This document shows, one piece after another, positions 8,052 through 16,203 of a stretch of 60,732 nt of DNA; position 1 is the first letter of the stretch, and each line of letters starts with the position of its first letter. Origin of the DNA: Caulobacter segnis (lineage in GTDB: Bacteria > Pseudomonadota > Alphaproteobacteria > Caulobacterales > Caulobacteraceae); NCBI RefSeq assembly GCF_003243465.1, contig NZ_QFQZ01000020.1, forward strand, positions 1 through 60,732, read 5' to 3'. Position numbers and translations under genes: made by a program. Below the pieces are notes generated by a model. The model searched no databases and was not told the DNA's origin. It saw only the letters and a list, made by a program, of their open reading frames with translations.

Positions 8052-9152
8052 CTAGATCAGCTCGACATCCACGTGATGCCGGGCCTTCACCAGGTCGTAC
8101 CGGGCCGGCGTCACCGGCGGCGGCAGGTCGATCATCCGCTGCACGGCCAGCCGCGCGCGGTCGAGGACGCCTTCGTCGACGCTCACCTCGAACTGCTCGT
8201 GGACCAGCGAGTCGTAGATGTTCTGCAGGGTGATCCGCTTCATGTGCGGGCACATGTTGCAGGGACCGATGAACTGGGTCGCCGGGCTTTCGGCCTGGAC
8301 GTTGCTGGCCATCGAGCACTCGGTGATCAGCACCACCTGGGCCGGCTTTTTCGCGGCGACATAGTCGTTCATCGCCGCCGTGGAGCCGGCGAAGTCGGCG
8401 GCTTCCAGGATCTCGGCCGGACATTCCGGGTGGGCCAGCACTTCCGCGCCCGGCCAGGCCGCGCGCATGTCGGCGATGTCCTGGGCGGTGAAGCGCTTGT
8501 GCACCTCGCAGTGGCCGGCCCAGGCGATGATCTTGATCTCGGTCTGGCGGGCGACGTTGCGGGCCAGGAACTCGTCGGGGATCAGGATGACCTTGTCGGT
8601 CCCCCATTCCTTGGCCGCCCATTCGACCACCTGCACGGCGTTGGCGCTGGTGCAGCAGATGTCGGTCTCGGCCTTCACGTCGGCGGTGGTGTTGACGTAG
8701 GTCACCACCGGCACGCCCGGATAGCGCTGCTTGATCAGCCGCACGTCGGCGCCGGTGATCGAGCTGGCCAGCGAGCAGCCGGCCTTCAGGTCCGGGATCA
8801 GGATCTTCTTCTGCGGCGACAGCACCTTGCTGGTCTCGGCCATGAAGTGCACGCCGGCCTGGACGATGATCTGGGCGTCGCTCTTGGCCGCTTCCTTGGC
8901 CAGGGCCAGGCTGTCGCCCACGAAGTCGCCCACGCCGTGGAAGATGTCCGGCGTCATGTAGTTGTGGGCCAGGATCGCGGCGTTCTTCTCGCGCTTGAGG
9001 CGGTTGATCTCGACGATCAGCGGGGCCTGCGTCCGCCACTCCAGCGGCGTGACGTGGTGCTTGACCTTATCCCAGATCGACGCGGTCTGCGCCTCGATCT
9101 GCGCGGTGAACTCCCCCTTGAACGCTTGGGGGGCGGCGAACCCGTCGGCCAT
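8052..9152 (-). CDS. nadA: Quinolinate synthase
   Basis: Condenses iminoaspartate with dihydroxyacetone phosphate to quinolinate using a 4Fe-4S cluster. The 366-residue protein shows the family's three cysteine regions: LKAGCSLASSIT, HPECPAEILEAAD and CNMCPHMKRITLQNIYDSL. AILAHNYMTPDIFHGVGDFVGDSL near the N-terminus is the usual substrate-binding start. The ATG at 9152 has an excellent ribosome binding site (CGGAGGATCAG). An in-frame ATG further upstream would place coding sequence across the two operators and is rejected. It is first in the nadABC transcript unit. Confidence 0.95.
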   Translation of the reverse strand: MADGFAAPQAFKGEFTAQIEAQTASIWDKVKHHVTPLEWRTQAPLIVEINRLKREKNAAILAHNYMTPDIFHGVGDFVGDSLALAKEAAKSDAQIIVQAGVHFMAETSKVLSPQKKILIPDLKAGCSLASSITGADVRLIKQRYPGVPVVTYVNTTADVKAETDICCTSANAVQVVEWAAKEWGTDKVILIPDEFLARNVARQTEIKIIAWAGHCEVHKRFTAQDIADMRAAWPGAEVLAHPECPAEILEAADFAGSTAAMNDYVAAKKPAQVVLITECSMASNVQAESPATQFIGPCNMCPHMKRITLQNIYDSLVHEQFEVSVDEGVLDRARLAVQRMIDLPPPVTPARYDLVKARHHVDVELI

Positions 9153-9165
9153 CTGATCCTCCGTT

Positions 9166-9182
9166 ATGCTCAAAGTGAGCAT
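9166..9182. promoter_or_regulatory. nadA operator 1 (perfect palindrome)
   Basis: ATGCTCA-AAG-TGAGCAT is a perfect 7-3-7 palindrome. It lies directly upstream of the nadA ribosome binding site, so it would be in the leader of the transcript. The same half-sites recur at 9237-9253. An NAD-biosynthesis repressor of the alphaproteobacterial NadQ type is the best candidate ligand (inference). Confidence 0.75.
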
Positions 9183-9236
9183 TTCCAGGGCCTCAAAAAA
9201 CGCCGGGACCTTTTCGAGGTTTCCGACGTCTGGGTT

Positions 9237-9253
9237 ATGCTGAAACTGAGCAT
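9237..9253. promoter_or_regulatory. nadA operator 2
   Basis: ATGCTGA-AAC-TGAGCAT has the same 7-3-7 layout as operator 1 with one mismatch between arms. The symmetry extends two more bases on each side (TT/AA). Its centre is 71 bp from the centre of operator 1. It sits just downstream of the proposed -10 element, where a bound repressor would block transcription. Confidence 0.75.
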
Positions 9254-9266
9254 AACTGACCTGACA

Positions 9267-9294
9267 CATATAGCGTCTCTCGCGGCAATTGCAA
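9267..9294 (-). promoter_or_regulatory. Proposed nadA promoter
   Basis: Read on the minus strand, TTGCAA (9294-9289) and TATATG (9272-9267) are separated by 16 bp and resemble sigma-70-type -35 and -10 elements. Initiation near 9260 would put operator 2 within the first 25 transcribed bases and operator 1 in the leader. This is a pattern match only. Confidence 0.45.
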
Positions 9295-9338
9295 ACCTGC
9301 CCCTGGGGCCGCCTTCGATGGACGGCCCAGGCGGGGTG

Positions 9339-10013
9339 TCAGCCTCGCCAGGCGGTGGCGACGATCGGCGTGGCCTCAGTGGCGAGATCGCGGGCGTCGA
9401 ACGCGGGCGGCTTGCCGTGGTCCAGCACCATCGGGACCAGCGAGATCACCAGCAGCACGGCCATGGTAATATTGAAGCTCCGCAGGACGGCGGGACGATC
9501 CAGGAACGGCCGCAGTCCCTGGCCAAACCCCGCCCAGGCGGCGCTGCACGGCGCGCCGACCAGCATGAAGGTTCCGGCGAGCAGCGGCACAATCGTCCAG
9601 GAGCCGCCTTCGGGCGCATAGGTGGTGACCGCGCCCAGGGCCATGGCCCAGGCCTTGGGATTGACCCACTGGAACGCGGCGGCCTGGAGGAAGGTCATCG
9701 GCCGGCTGGCGGCCTGCCGGTCGCTGACCTTGTCCGAGGTCCCGATCTTCCAGGCCAGCCACAGCATGTAGCCCGCCCCGACCCAGCGCAGGACTTCGTG
9801 CAGCACGGGGAAGGCCTTGAACGCGCCGCCCAGGCCAAAGCCCATGCACAACACCATGAAGCCCAAGCCGCAGCTGATGCCCAGGATGTGCAGCACCGTC
9901 GCGCGGAAGCCGAAGTTCGCCCCGGATGCCAGCAGCATCATGTTGTTCGGGCCCGGCGTGCCGGCCGTGGCGAAGCAGAACAGGACGTAGGCGAGCAGCA
10001 GCTCCGGGGTCAT
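9339..10013 (-). CDS. LysE/RhtB family amino acid exporter
   Basis: Inner-membrane exporter of 224 residues with about six hydrophobic segments. The family signature GTPGPNNMMLLASGANFG lies near residue 20, and AAAFQWVNPKAWAMALGAV near residue 118 is the second typical LysE/RhtB motif. Members export amino acids or derivatives. It is divergently transcribed from the MocR-type regulator at 10122, which is therefore a likely controller; they share a 108-bp intergenic region with a perfect palindrome. The substrate cannot be told from sequence. Confidence 0.87.
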   Translation of the reverse strand: MTPELLLAYVLFCFATAGTPGPNNMMLLASGANFGFRATVLHILGISCGLGFMVLCMGFGLGGAFKAFPVLHEVLRWVGAGYMLWLAWKIGTSDKVSDRQAASRPMTFLQAAAFQWVNPKAWAMALGAVTTYAPEGGSWTIVPLLAGTFMLVGAPCSAAWAGFGQGLRPFLDRPAVLRSFNITMAVLLVISLVPMVLDHGKPPAFDARDLATEATPIVATAWRG

Positions 10014-10089
10014 GGCGGCCTCTTTGTCTCGATCAGCGAGAGCGGAATGTCACCGTCATGATTTCCATTGTATCGTGAGTCAAATTGCA

Positions 10090-10108
10090 TATTGTCATCA
10101 TGACAATA
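10090..10108. promoter_or_regulatory. Palindromic operator between lysE-type exporter and MocR-type regulator
   Basis: TATTGTCATCATGACAATA is a perfect 19-bp palindrome around a central C. It sits just upstream of the Shine-Dalgarno sequence of the MocR gene, on the promoter side of both divergent genes. GntR-type N-terminal domains bind such dyads, so autoregulation plus control of the exporter is the simplest reading. Confidence 0.7.
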
Positions 10109-10121
10109 AAGGAGCTCGCGC

Positions 10122-11504
10122 GTGGTTTCGGCTTGGGCGCCCCAGATCCCCGATGGTGACGGCCCGCTTTACGAGCGGCTGGTCGCGGCGTTGCGCGCCG
10201 ATGTCGCCTCGGGCGCCCTGGCGGCGGGGGCGCGGCTGCCGCCTCAGCGCGACCTGGCCTATCGGCTGGGGATCGGGCTTGGCACCGTCACCCGCGCCTA
10301 TGTCGAGGCCGAGCGAGCGGGGCTGGTCAGCGCCCACGTGGGGCGGGGCAGCTTCGTCAACGCGCCCGCCGATCACCGCGCGCCGGTCCGCGACGGGCCG
10401 ATCAACCTGGCCCAGAACATCGCGCCGACCGGACCCGCCGCCAGCCGCCTGGCGGAGGCCCTAGCGCGCCTGCGCCGGCGGCCCGACCTCCTGGAGCACC
10501 TGGCCTACGCCCCGGCGGCCGGACACGAGGCCCAGCGGCGGGCGGGGGCGCGGTGGCTGGCGCGGTTTGGCGGCTATGACGGCGCGACCTGGTCACGGCT
10601 GGTCTGCTGCAACGGCGCCCAGCAGGGCCTGGCCCTGGCCATGAGCGTGTCGGCGCGGGCCGGCGACACCGTGCTGTGCGAGGCCTCGACCTATAACGGG
10701 GTCAAAGCGCTGGCCGCCCATATGAGCCTGCGCCTGAAGGGGCTGGCCCTCGACGACGAGGGCGTGCGGCCCGACGCCCTGGAGGCGGCGGCGAAGGCGA
10801 CGGGGGCGCGCGTGCTGTCGCTGATCCCGACGCTGCAGAACCCGACCGGCCGGATCATGAGCCTGGCCCGGCGCGAGGCCATCGTCGCCATCGCCCGGCG
10901 CCTCGACCTGACGATCATCGAGGACGATATCTACGGCGCCTATGCGCCCGACGCGCCGCCGCCTTTGGCGCTGTTGGCTCCCGAACGCACGTTCCACGTC
11001 TCGGGGGTGTCCAAGACCCTGGGGCCTGGCCTTCGCGCCGGGTTCCTGGTCGCGCCCAGCCAGGCCGCCTTCGAGCGGGTGCTGGACGCCGTCCGCGCCG
11101 TGACCTTCGCGCCCTCGGGCTTTGGCGGACTGGTCGCCACCCAGTGGATCGAGGACGGCGCCGCCGACCAGATCGTCGCCGAGGTGCGGGCCGAGGCGAC
11201 CGCGCGCCTGTCCCTGGCGCGGGAGATCCTGGGGGCCGCGATCGAGGCGCCGCGCTCGGACTGCGCGCCGCATGTCTGGCTGCCGATGAGCGAACTGGAG
11301 GCCGAGCGCCTCTCGGGCCGCGCCCTGCGCGGCGGGGCCGAGGTCACCCCGCCCGACGCGCCGATCGTCGAGCCGGGCCTGGTCACGGGGGTGCGCGTCT
11401 GCCTGGGGGCGGCGCCGGACCTGCAGACCCTTCGCCGGGGCCTGGAGACCGTCGCCGGCGCGCTGTCGAGCGAGGTCGGCGAGCGGTCGCGGGCGGTGAT
11501 CTAG
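10122..11504 (+). CDS. MocR-type transcriptional regulator (GntR wHTH fused to aminotransferase-like domain)
   Basis: Chimeric PLP-dependent regulator of 460 residues. Residues about 15-80 form a GntR winged helix (LPPQRDLAYRLGIGLGTVTRAYVEAERAGLV). Residues about 95-450 form a fold-type I aminotransferase domain with PLP lysine in VSGVSKTLGPGLRAGF and the substrate/PLP region LIPTLQNPTGRIMS plus IIEDDIYGAYAP. MocR proteins sense PLP or amino compounds and usually control an adjacent divergent gene, here the LysE-type exporter. The GTG start is supported by AAAGGAG 7 bp upstream. The target metabolite is unknown. Confidence 0.9.
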   Translation: MVSAWAPQIPDGDGPLYERLVAALRADVASGALAAGARLPPQRDLAYRLGIGLGTVTRAYVEAERAGLVSAHVGRGSFVNAPADHRAPVRDGPINLAQNIAPTGPAASRLAEALARLRRRPDLLEHLAYAPAAGHEAQRRAGARWLARFGGYDGATWSRLVCCNGAQQGLALAMSVSARAGDTVLCEASTYNGVKALAAHMSLRLKGLALDDEGVRPDALEAAAKATGARVLSLIPTLQNPTGRIMSLARREAIVAIARRLDLTIIEDDIYGAYAPDAPPPLALLAPERTFHVSGVSKTLGPGLRAGFLVAPSQAAFERVLDAVRAVTFAPSGFGGLVATQWIEDGAADQIVAEVRAEATARLSLAREILGAAIEAPRSDCAPHVWLPMSELEAERLSGRALRGGAEVTPPDAPIVEPGLVTGVRVCLGAAPDLQTLRRGLETVAGALSSEVGERSRAVI

Positions 11505-11508
11505 TCGG

Positions 11509-12288
11509 CTACCACAGCAGGGTCTTGACCCAGATCGAGCCGTCGGGCGCGGGCGAGACGGTCTTGACCACCACCTGGCTGTCCTTGGCCAGCCAGAAGC
11601 GGGCCAGCGGCCATTCGGGGTGGTTGTAGTCGGTGGTGACCACCCAGCAGTCGACCTTGCCGCCCGCCGAGCTGGTCAGGGTTTCCGAGCCCGCCACCTT
11701 GAACAGATAGGCCGCCGGCGCCTCGCCGCCCGGATGGTGGAAGATCACCGACGCCTCATAGCCCGCCGCCCACGGCAGGGCCTGGAGAAACTCGGTGTCC
11801 GTTTCGAAATTGAAGGCCGGCTGGGGCGAGGCCATGTCGTAGGCGGCCTGGGTGTTGCCGGGCAGGTCCTTGAGGCCGACGATGCGGTCGGGCTTGAAGT
11901 CGAAGCCCTCGATCTTCGTCTGGCCGTCCTTGCCCGTCGTGCTGCGCTGGTGGGAGAACGGGCGGAAGGTGCCGAGCTCGAACCACGAGTCGAGCTTCTT
12001 GACCGTCCCCGGCGTCGCGCCGTCCCAGTGCTGGACGATATGCAGGCGCTTGACCCCCGCCGCGTCGGGCTCGATGCGGATCTCGCGCGTCCAGACGTCG
12101 ATCGGCGTGATCATCTCGCCCATCTGGCGGTAGCGAAGGTAGCGGTGCGTGGCGGGCTTGAGCTTGTCGAAGCGGGCGAGGGCCTGGCCGACCGGCACGG
12201 GCGTCGGGGCGGCCAGGGCGGCGGTGGCTGCGGCGGCGAGCGTGAAGGCGAGCGCGGCGACGGCGGTCGCCCGGTACGGAAGACGCAT
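11509..12288 (-). CDS. Hypothetical exported protein
   Basis: A 259-residue protein with a clear signal peptide (MRLPYRATAVAALAFTLAAA, cleavage likely after ALAA). The mature part is beta-rich, with features such as YRQMGEMITPIDVWTREIRI, SWFELGTFRPFSHQRS and KVDCWVVTTDYNHPEWPLARFWLAKDS. The overall pattern recalls DUF3108-like periplasmic proteins, but I cannot assign a family firmly. The ATG at 12288 was chosen over one 10 codons upstream because it begins the signal peptide. It converges on the MocR gene with only 4 bp between the stops. Confidence 0.75.
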   Translation of the reverse strand: MRLPYRATAVAALAFTLAAAATAALAAPTPVPVGQALARFDKLKPATHRYLRYRQMGEMITPIDVWTREIRIEPDAAGVKRLHIVQHWDGATPGTVKKLDSWFELGTFRPFSHQRSTTGKDGQTKIEGFDFKPDRIVGLKDLPGNTQAAYDMASPQPAFNFETDTEFLQALPWAAGYEASVIFHHPGGEAPAAYLFKVAGSETLTSSAGGKVDCWVVTTDYNHPEWPLARFWLAKDSQVVVKTVSPAPDGSIWVKTLLW

Positions 12289-12367
12289 GGGAACCCTCTG
12301 AGCGGAAAGCCCGGGCATGTGACCCCGTCGCGCCCGGAAGGCCTACTTAAGGTTCGGTAATGCGCCC

Positions 12368-12892
12368 TCAGAGCGCCTTTTCCAGCACCATGAACGCCAG
12401 GTCGTCGCGCTGCGGCTGGCCGAAGCGCTCGTCGCCATAGGGGAAGGGCTGGGTTTCGCCGGTCGGCTGGTAGCCGCGCCGCTGGTACCAGGCGATCAGG
12501 GTGTCGCGGATCGAGATGACCGTCATCCGCATCCGCCGGCCGCCCCGGGCGCGGGCGTGGGCCTCGCAGGCGTCCAGCATGGCGCGGCCGAGGCCCCCGT
12601 CCTGGCGCAGCGGCGAGACGGTGACCATGCCCACGTACCAGGCCTCGCCGTCGGTGGGCTCCAGCCAGGCGCAGGCATAGGGCTTGGCGGCGGCCGCGTC
12701 GCGGAAGGTCAGGATGGTCGCGCCCGGCTTGCCCGCGAGATCGGCGCGCAGGCTTTCCTCGTCGGTTCGCTGGCCGCCCAGCAGGTAGCTCTCGCTGGTC
12801 CAGCCCTTGGTCGCCAGCTCGCCGCGATAGGCGGAGTTCACCAGGGCGGCGATGTCGACGAGTTCGGAGTCTTGGGCGGGGACCAGCAGCAT
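12368..12892 (-). CDS. GNAT family N-acetyltransferase
   Basis: A 174-residue acyltransferase-fold protein. The acetyl-CoA pyrophosphate loop is RQDGGLGRAMLDACEAHA (near residue 105), preceded by the beta-strand AWYVGMVTVSPL. The C-terminal part has AWYQRRGYQPTGETQPFPYGDERFG, a common ending in this family. The substrate is not recognisable. It is transcribed toward the exported protein at 11509-12288, 79 bp away. Confidence 0.85.
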   Translation of the reverse strand: MLLVPAQDSELVDIAALVNSAYRGELATKGWTSESYLLGGQRTDEESLRADLAGKPGATILTFRDAAAAKPYACAWLEPTDGEAWYVGMVTVSPLRQDGGLGRAMLDACEAHARARGGRRMRMTVISIRDTLIAWYQRRGYQPTGETQPFPYGDERFGQPQRDDLAFMVLEKAL

Positions 12893-12983
12893 GGCGCGGT
12901 TTTAGCCGGCGCGCCCGGGCGAAGCCAGGCCGAGAGAATCGTCTAGTGTCGCGGCCTGGTTTGACGGCGTTTGGGGGACAACG

Positions 12984-13508
12984 ATGCCGGAGCTTCTGAT
13001 TGGCTGCGGCAATCGCCGCGACAAGCGCATCGGCTCGGCGGCCAGCCCCGGCTGGACCGAGCTGACCACCCTGGACATCGATCCCCACGCGGGGGCCGAC
13101 GTCATCCACGATCTGAACGTCCTGCCGTATCCGTTCGAGGACGACCAGTTCGACGAGATCCACGCCTATGAGGTGCTGGAGCATACGGGCCAGCAGGGCG
13201 ACTGGCGGTTCTTCTTCGCCCAGTTCAGCGAGTTCTGGCGCATCCTGAAGCCCGGCGGGCTGCTGTGCGCCACCTGTCCGTCGGTCGCCTCGCGCTGGGC
13301 CTGGGGCGATCCGGGCCATACGCGGGTGATCCAGCCCGAGACCCTGATCTTCCTGCAGCAGCCCCAGTACGCCCAGGCGGGGATCACCTCGCTGACCGAC
13401 TACCGCGCGGTCTACCAGGCCGATTTCGACCTGCCGTTCAGCGAGGACAATGGCGAGACCTTCCGGTTCGCGCTGCAGGCGGTGAAGCCGTCCAGGATCC
13501 AGATCTAG
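12984..13508 (+). CDS. SAM-dependent methyltransferase (class I, type 11-like)
   Basis: A 174-residue protein with methyltransferase features: LLIGCGNRRDKRI at the N-terminus as a modified glycine loop, LTTLDIDPHAGADVIHDLN carrying the acidic residue that usually contacts the SAM ribose, YPFEDDQFDEIHAYEVLEH as motif II, and FWRILKPGGLLCATCPS as motif III. It is short for the family because the C-terminal cap is minimal. The substrate is unknown. It is divergent from the GNAT gene and convergent with the YihY gene one base away. Confidence 0.8.
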   Translation: MPELLIGCGNRRDKRIGSAASPGWTELTTLDIDPHAGADVIHDLNVLPYPFEDDQFDEIHAYEVLEHTGQQGDWRFFFAQFSEFWRILKPGGLLCATCPSVASRWAWGDPGHTRVIQPETLIFLQQPQYAQAGITSLTDYRAVYQADFDLPFSEDNGETFRFALQAVKPSRIQI

Positions 13509-13509
13509 C

Positions 13510-14721
13510 CTACCGGCGGCGCACCTTTCGCCAAGCCCCGCCGGTCATTCGCTTTACGGCGCCGGCTTCGCGCTTGATCAGGTCCCAGGGGTGGAAGGCC
13601 AGGCCCACCGTGTCGGCCATGGCCGCCCCGCGCGCGCCCATCGGCAGCTCCGGGCCAGTGGTGGAGTCGACGGCGGTCTGGTGCTCGATCTCGGCGTTCA
13701 GCTCGGCGCCGATCAGGATCGCCATGATCGAGAACCAGACCCAGACCATGAAGGCGATGATCGCCCCCAGCGGGCCGTAGGTCGCGTCGTAGTGGGCGAT
13801 CTGGTTCACATAGACCGAAAAGCCCAGCGAGCCGATCAGCCAGCCGGCCGAGGCGGTGACCGCGCCGATCCACACCCAGCGCCACCGCGCCTGCGAGCGG
13901 CTGGGCGCGAAGCGGTAGAGCACGCCGAAGGCCACGGCCGTCATGCCCATCACCACCAGCCAGCGGATCGGCGTCAGCAGCGCGTCCAGCGACGACAGGC
14001 GCGCCGCCTTCAGCAGCCAGGGCGTGACGATCAGCATCGCCGAGACGGCGGCCGCATAGATCAGAGCGCACAGGGTGAAGGCGTAGCTGAGCAGGGTGCG
14101 CCGGACGATGTGGCGCTTTTCCTCCTCGTCGTAGGCGACGTTCAGCCCGTCGAACAACGCCCGCATGCTGGCGTTGGCGCTCCACACCGACAGCAGCAGG
14201 GAAAAGCCGAACGCTACGCCCAGCTTGGTCTCGCCCTGGCTGGCCAGGCGCAGCATCTGCTCGCCGACGATCTTGACGACGCTGGGCGGAAACACCCCGG
14301 ACATGTCGCGTAGCTGCTGCTCGACCGTGCGCACGTCGGCGAACAGGCCATACAGCGAGACGAAGGCGCCGATGGCCGGGATCAGGGCCAGCAGGGTGTA
14401 GAAGGTCACGCCGCCGGCCACCGCCGGCAGCCGATCGACGGTGATCTCGCGCCAGGTCCGCCAGATGATGTCGCGCCATCCCAGCAGCGGGATGTGCGTC
14501 GGATGGCGGGCGGCGCGGCCCCGGCGCGGCTCGGCCGCTTCGAAGTCGTGCGGCGGCATGGCGCGCGGCTCGGAGAGGCCGGGCGGGGCGTCCAGGTCCG
14601 TCTGCGTCCGCTTGCGGGGTAGGGCGAACGGCGCGGCCGCCAACAGCACGATCCACGGCGCTAGGTGATAGGGCCGCGACTTCAGCCAGGACAGGATTGG
14701 ACGCGGCTTAGCGTCGGCCAT
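13510..14721 (-). CDS. YihY/BrkB family inner membrane protein
   Basis: A 403-residue membrane protein with about six transmembrane helices between residues 85 and 340. The family pattern is WRTWREITVDRLPAVAGGVTFYTLLALIPAIGAFVSLYGLF. Cytoplasmic ends are hydrophilic and variable; the C-terminus is Arg/Lys-rich. Members were once annotated as RNase BN in error, and their function is unsettled. It is divergent from the MOSC gene. Confidence 0.88.
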   Translation of the reverse strand: MADAKPRPILSWLKSRPYHLAPWIVLLAAAPFALPRKRTQTDLDAPPGLSEPRAMPPHDFEAAEPRRGRAARHPTHIPLLGWRDIIWRTWREITVDRLPAVAGGVTFYTLLALIPAIGAFVSLYGLFADVRTVEQQLRDMSGVFPPSVVKIVGEQMLRLASQGETKLGVAFGFSLLLSVWSANASMRALFDGLNVAYDEEEKRHIVRRTLLSYAFTLCALIYAAAVSAMLIVTPWLLKAARLSSLDALLTPIRWLVVMGMTAVAFGVLYRFAPSRSQARWRWVWIGAVTASAGWLIGSLGFSVYVNQIAHYDATYGPLGAIIAFMVWVWFSIMAILIGAELNAEIEHQTAVDSTTGPELPMGARGAAMADTVGLAFHPWDLIKREAGAVKRMTGGAWRKVRRR

Positions 14722-14813
14722 GGAACGCCTCCGACCTGCAAGAACCCCGACGGCCGCCCTCCGTTCCTGCCAAGCCTTGCCATGGGGCGAGTCGAGCCGG
14801 ATGGTGCGCCCCC

Positions 14814-15575
14814 ATGGACGCCAAGATCGCCTCGCTCTATCGCCACCCCGTCAAGGGCTTCACGCCCGAGCGACTGGCCTCAGCCGTGCTGGAGGCCGGG
14901 GCGTGCTTTCCCTGCGACCGGCTCTACGCCGTGGAGGATGGCCCCAGCGGCTTCGACCCGGCCGCGCCCCAGCACATCTCGAAGATGAAGTTCACGGTGC
15001 TGGCCAAGATCCCGGCCGTGGCCCGCGTCCGCACGGCTTACGACGAGACCAGCGGCGCGCTTTCCGCAAAGGCCGAGGGCTATCCCGACTTCGCCGGCGA
15101 CTTGCGGGTGGCCGAGGGCCGCGCGGCGTTCGAGGCCTGGCTGGCCGCGTTCCTGGGCGAGGAGGCCAACGGCCCGCTCCGTGTCATCGAAGGCCCCGGC
15201 GCGCACCGCTTCATGGACAGCAAGTCCGGATTCGTCTCGGTCGTGAACCTGGCCAGCGTGCGCGACCTTGGTCAGCGCCTCGGCCGTGAGCTTGATCCGC
15301 TACGCTTCCGGGCCAATCTCTATGTCGAGGGCTGGCCGGCCTGGGTCGAGAACGACTGGACCGGCCGGGCCCTGGCGATCGGCGGCGCGACCGCCGAGGT
15401 CCTCAAGCCGATCGTCCGCTGCGCGGCCACCCACGTCGACCCCGACACCGGCGCGCGCGACGCCGACCTCGTCAAGGCGTTGTTCGACAACTACGGCCAC
15501 ATGTTCTGCGGCATTTACCTGGCCGTGACGAAGGGCGGGGCGGTGAGGGAAGGGGATGGGGTGGCTGCGCTTTAG
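14814..15575 (+). CDS. MOSC domain-containing protein
   Basis: A 253-residue cytoplasmic protein. The N-terminal beta-barrel start is IASLYRHPVKGFTPERLASAVLEAG, the form seen in MOSC proteins related to YcbX/YiiM. The C-terminal half holds RFRANLYVEGWPAWVENDW, the MOSC core, and IVRCAATHVDPDTGARDADLVKAL with the conserved Cys that is proposed to bind molybdenum cofactor. There is no ferredoxin domain. It probably takes part in molybdenum-cofactor-dependent chemistry; the substrate is unknown. Confidence 0.85.
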   Translation: MDAKIASLYRHPVKGFTPERLASAVLEAGACFPCDRLYAVEDGPSGFDPAAPQHISKMKFTVLAKIPAVARVRTAYDETSGALSAKAEGYPDFAGDLRVAEGRAAFEAWLAAFLGEEANGPLRVIEGPGAHRFMDSKSGFVSVVNLASVRDLGQRLGRELDPLRFRANLYVEGWPAWVENDWTGRALAIGGATAEVLKPIVRCAATHVDPDTGARDADLVKALFDNYGHMFCGIYLAVTKGGAVREGDGVAAL

Positions 15576-15578
15576 CGC

Positions 15579-15866
15579 CTAACTCAGCCGGTTCGTCACA
15601 TCCATCTGCTGGTGCAGAACCCGAACCACGACAACACCGCCTTCAGCCATCGCATAGAAGATGATGTGCGACCGAAAGATTTGCTTGCGGTGAGTTCCGT
15701 CATCCAGGGCGACGCCTAGATAAGGATCGGCGGCGACGGCTTCGATGGCGGCGGTCAATTCGCGGATATATCCATCGGCCATTCGCCGCCCCCACTGCTG
15801 GACGGTGTAGGCCCAGATCTCGCGCATATCGAAACGCGCGAGGGGCGTGAGGTGGTAACCGCTCAC
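15579..15866 (-). CDS. parE: Type II toxin, RelE/ParE superfamily
   Basis: A 95-residue small basic protein with the ParE-like start YHLTPLARFDMREIWAYTVQQWG and end KQIFRSHIIFYAMAEGGVVVVRVLHQQMD. It lies directly downstream of a ParD-like antitoxin gene with overlapping stop and start codons (15863-15866). ParE toxins poison DNA gyrase; other members of the fold cut mRNA on the ribosome. Family membership and the antitoxin partner favour ParE, but the gyrase target is inferred. Confidence 0.87.
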   Translation of the reverse strand: MSGYHLTPLARFDMREIWAYTVQQWGRRMADGYIRELTAAIEAVAADPYLGVALDDGTHRKQIFRSHIIFYAMAEGGVVVVRVLHQQMDVTNRLS

Positions 15867-16114
15867 GACTTGGCGTCGTAGTCCGCGTTCACATCGGTAA
15901 GGAAGGCTTCGACATCGAAGGGTTCAGGCTCGCCGCTTTCCCACCCTTCCTTGAGCGCATGGCGCAAAGCCGCCAGCTTGGCTTCTTGGTTCTCCAACAG
16001 GCGCAGGCCGGCGCGAACCACTTCGCTCGCCGAGCCGTATCGTCCCTCCTCGACCTGTTCGGCGATGAAGGCTTGGAAGTGCTCGCTGAGCACGATGGAT
16101 GTGTTCTTGCTCAT
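15863..16114 (-). CDS. parD: Type II antitoxin, ParD/CopG ribbon-helix-helix family
   Basis: An 83-residue protein. The ribbon-helix-helix strand and first helices read TSIVLSEHFQAFIAEQVEEGRYGSASEVVRAGLRLLENQE, a classic ParD pattern. The acidic C-terminus (EPEPFDVEAFLTDVNADYDAKS) would wrap the toxin. The ATG at 16114 has a strong GGAGG site just upstream. It precedes the toxin gene, with which it is translationally coupled, and an inverted repeat upstream is the likely binding site. Confidence 0.88.
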   Translation of the reverse strand: MSKNTSIVLSEHFQAFIAEQVEEGRYGSASEVVRAGLRLLENQEAKLAALRHALKEGWESGEPEPFDVEAFLTDVNADYDAKS

Positions 16115-16139
16115 GGCGAACCTCCAGGCTGACACGGAA

Positions 16140-16156
16140 ATACCAAAAACTGGTAT
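16140..16156. promoter_or_regulatory. Operator of the parDE operon
   Basis: ATACCA-AAAAC-TGGTAT is a perfect 6-5-6 inverted repeat 26 bp upstream of the parD start. On the minus strand it overlaps a possible -10 element. ParD-type ribbon-helix-helix proteins repress their own operons through such sites. Confidence 0.65.
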
Positions 16157-16203
16157 CGCATTCAATCTCGCCTCCCGGCCGCCGACGCGCTAAATCCCCG
16201 CTC

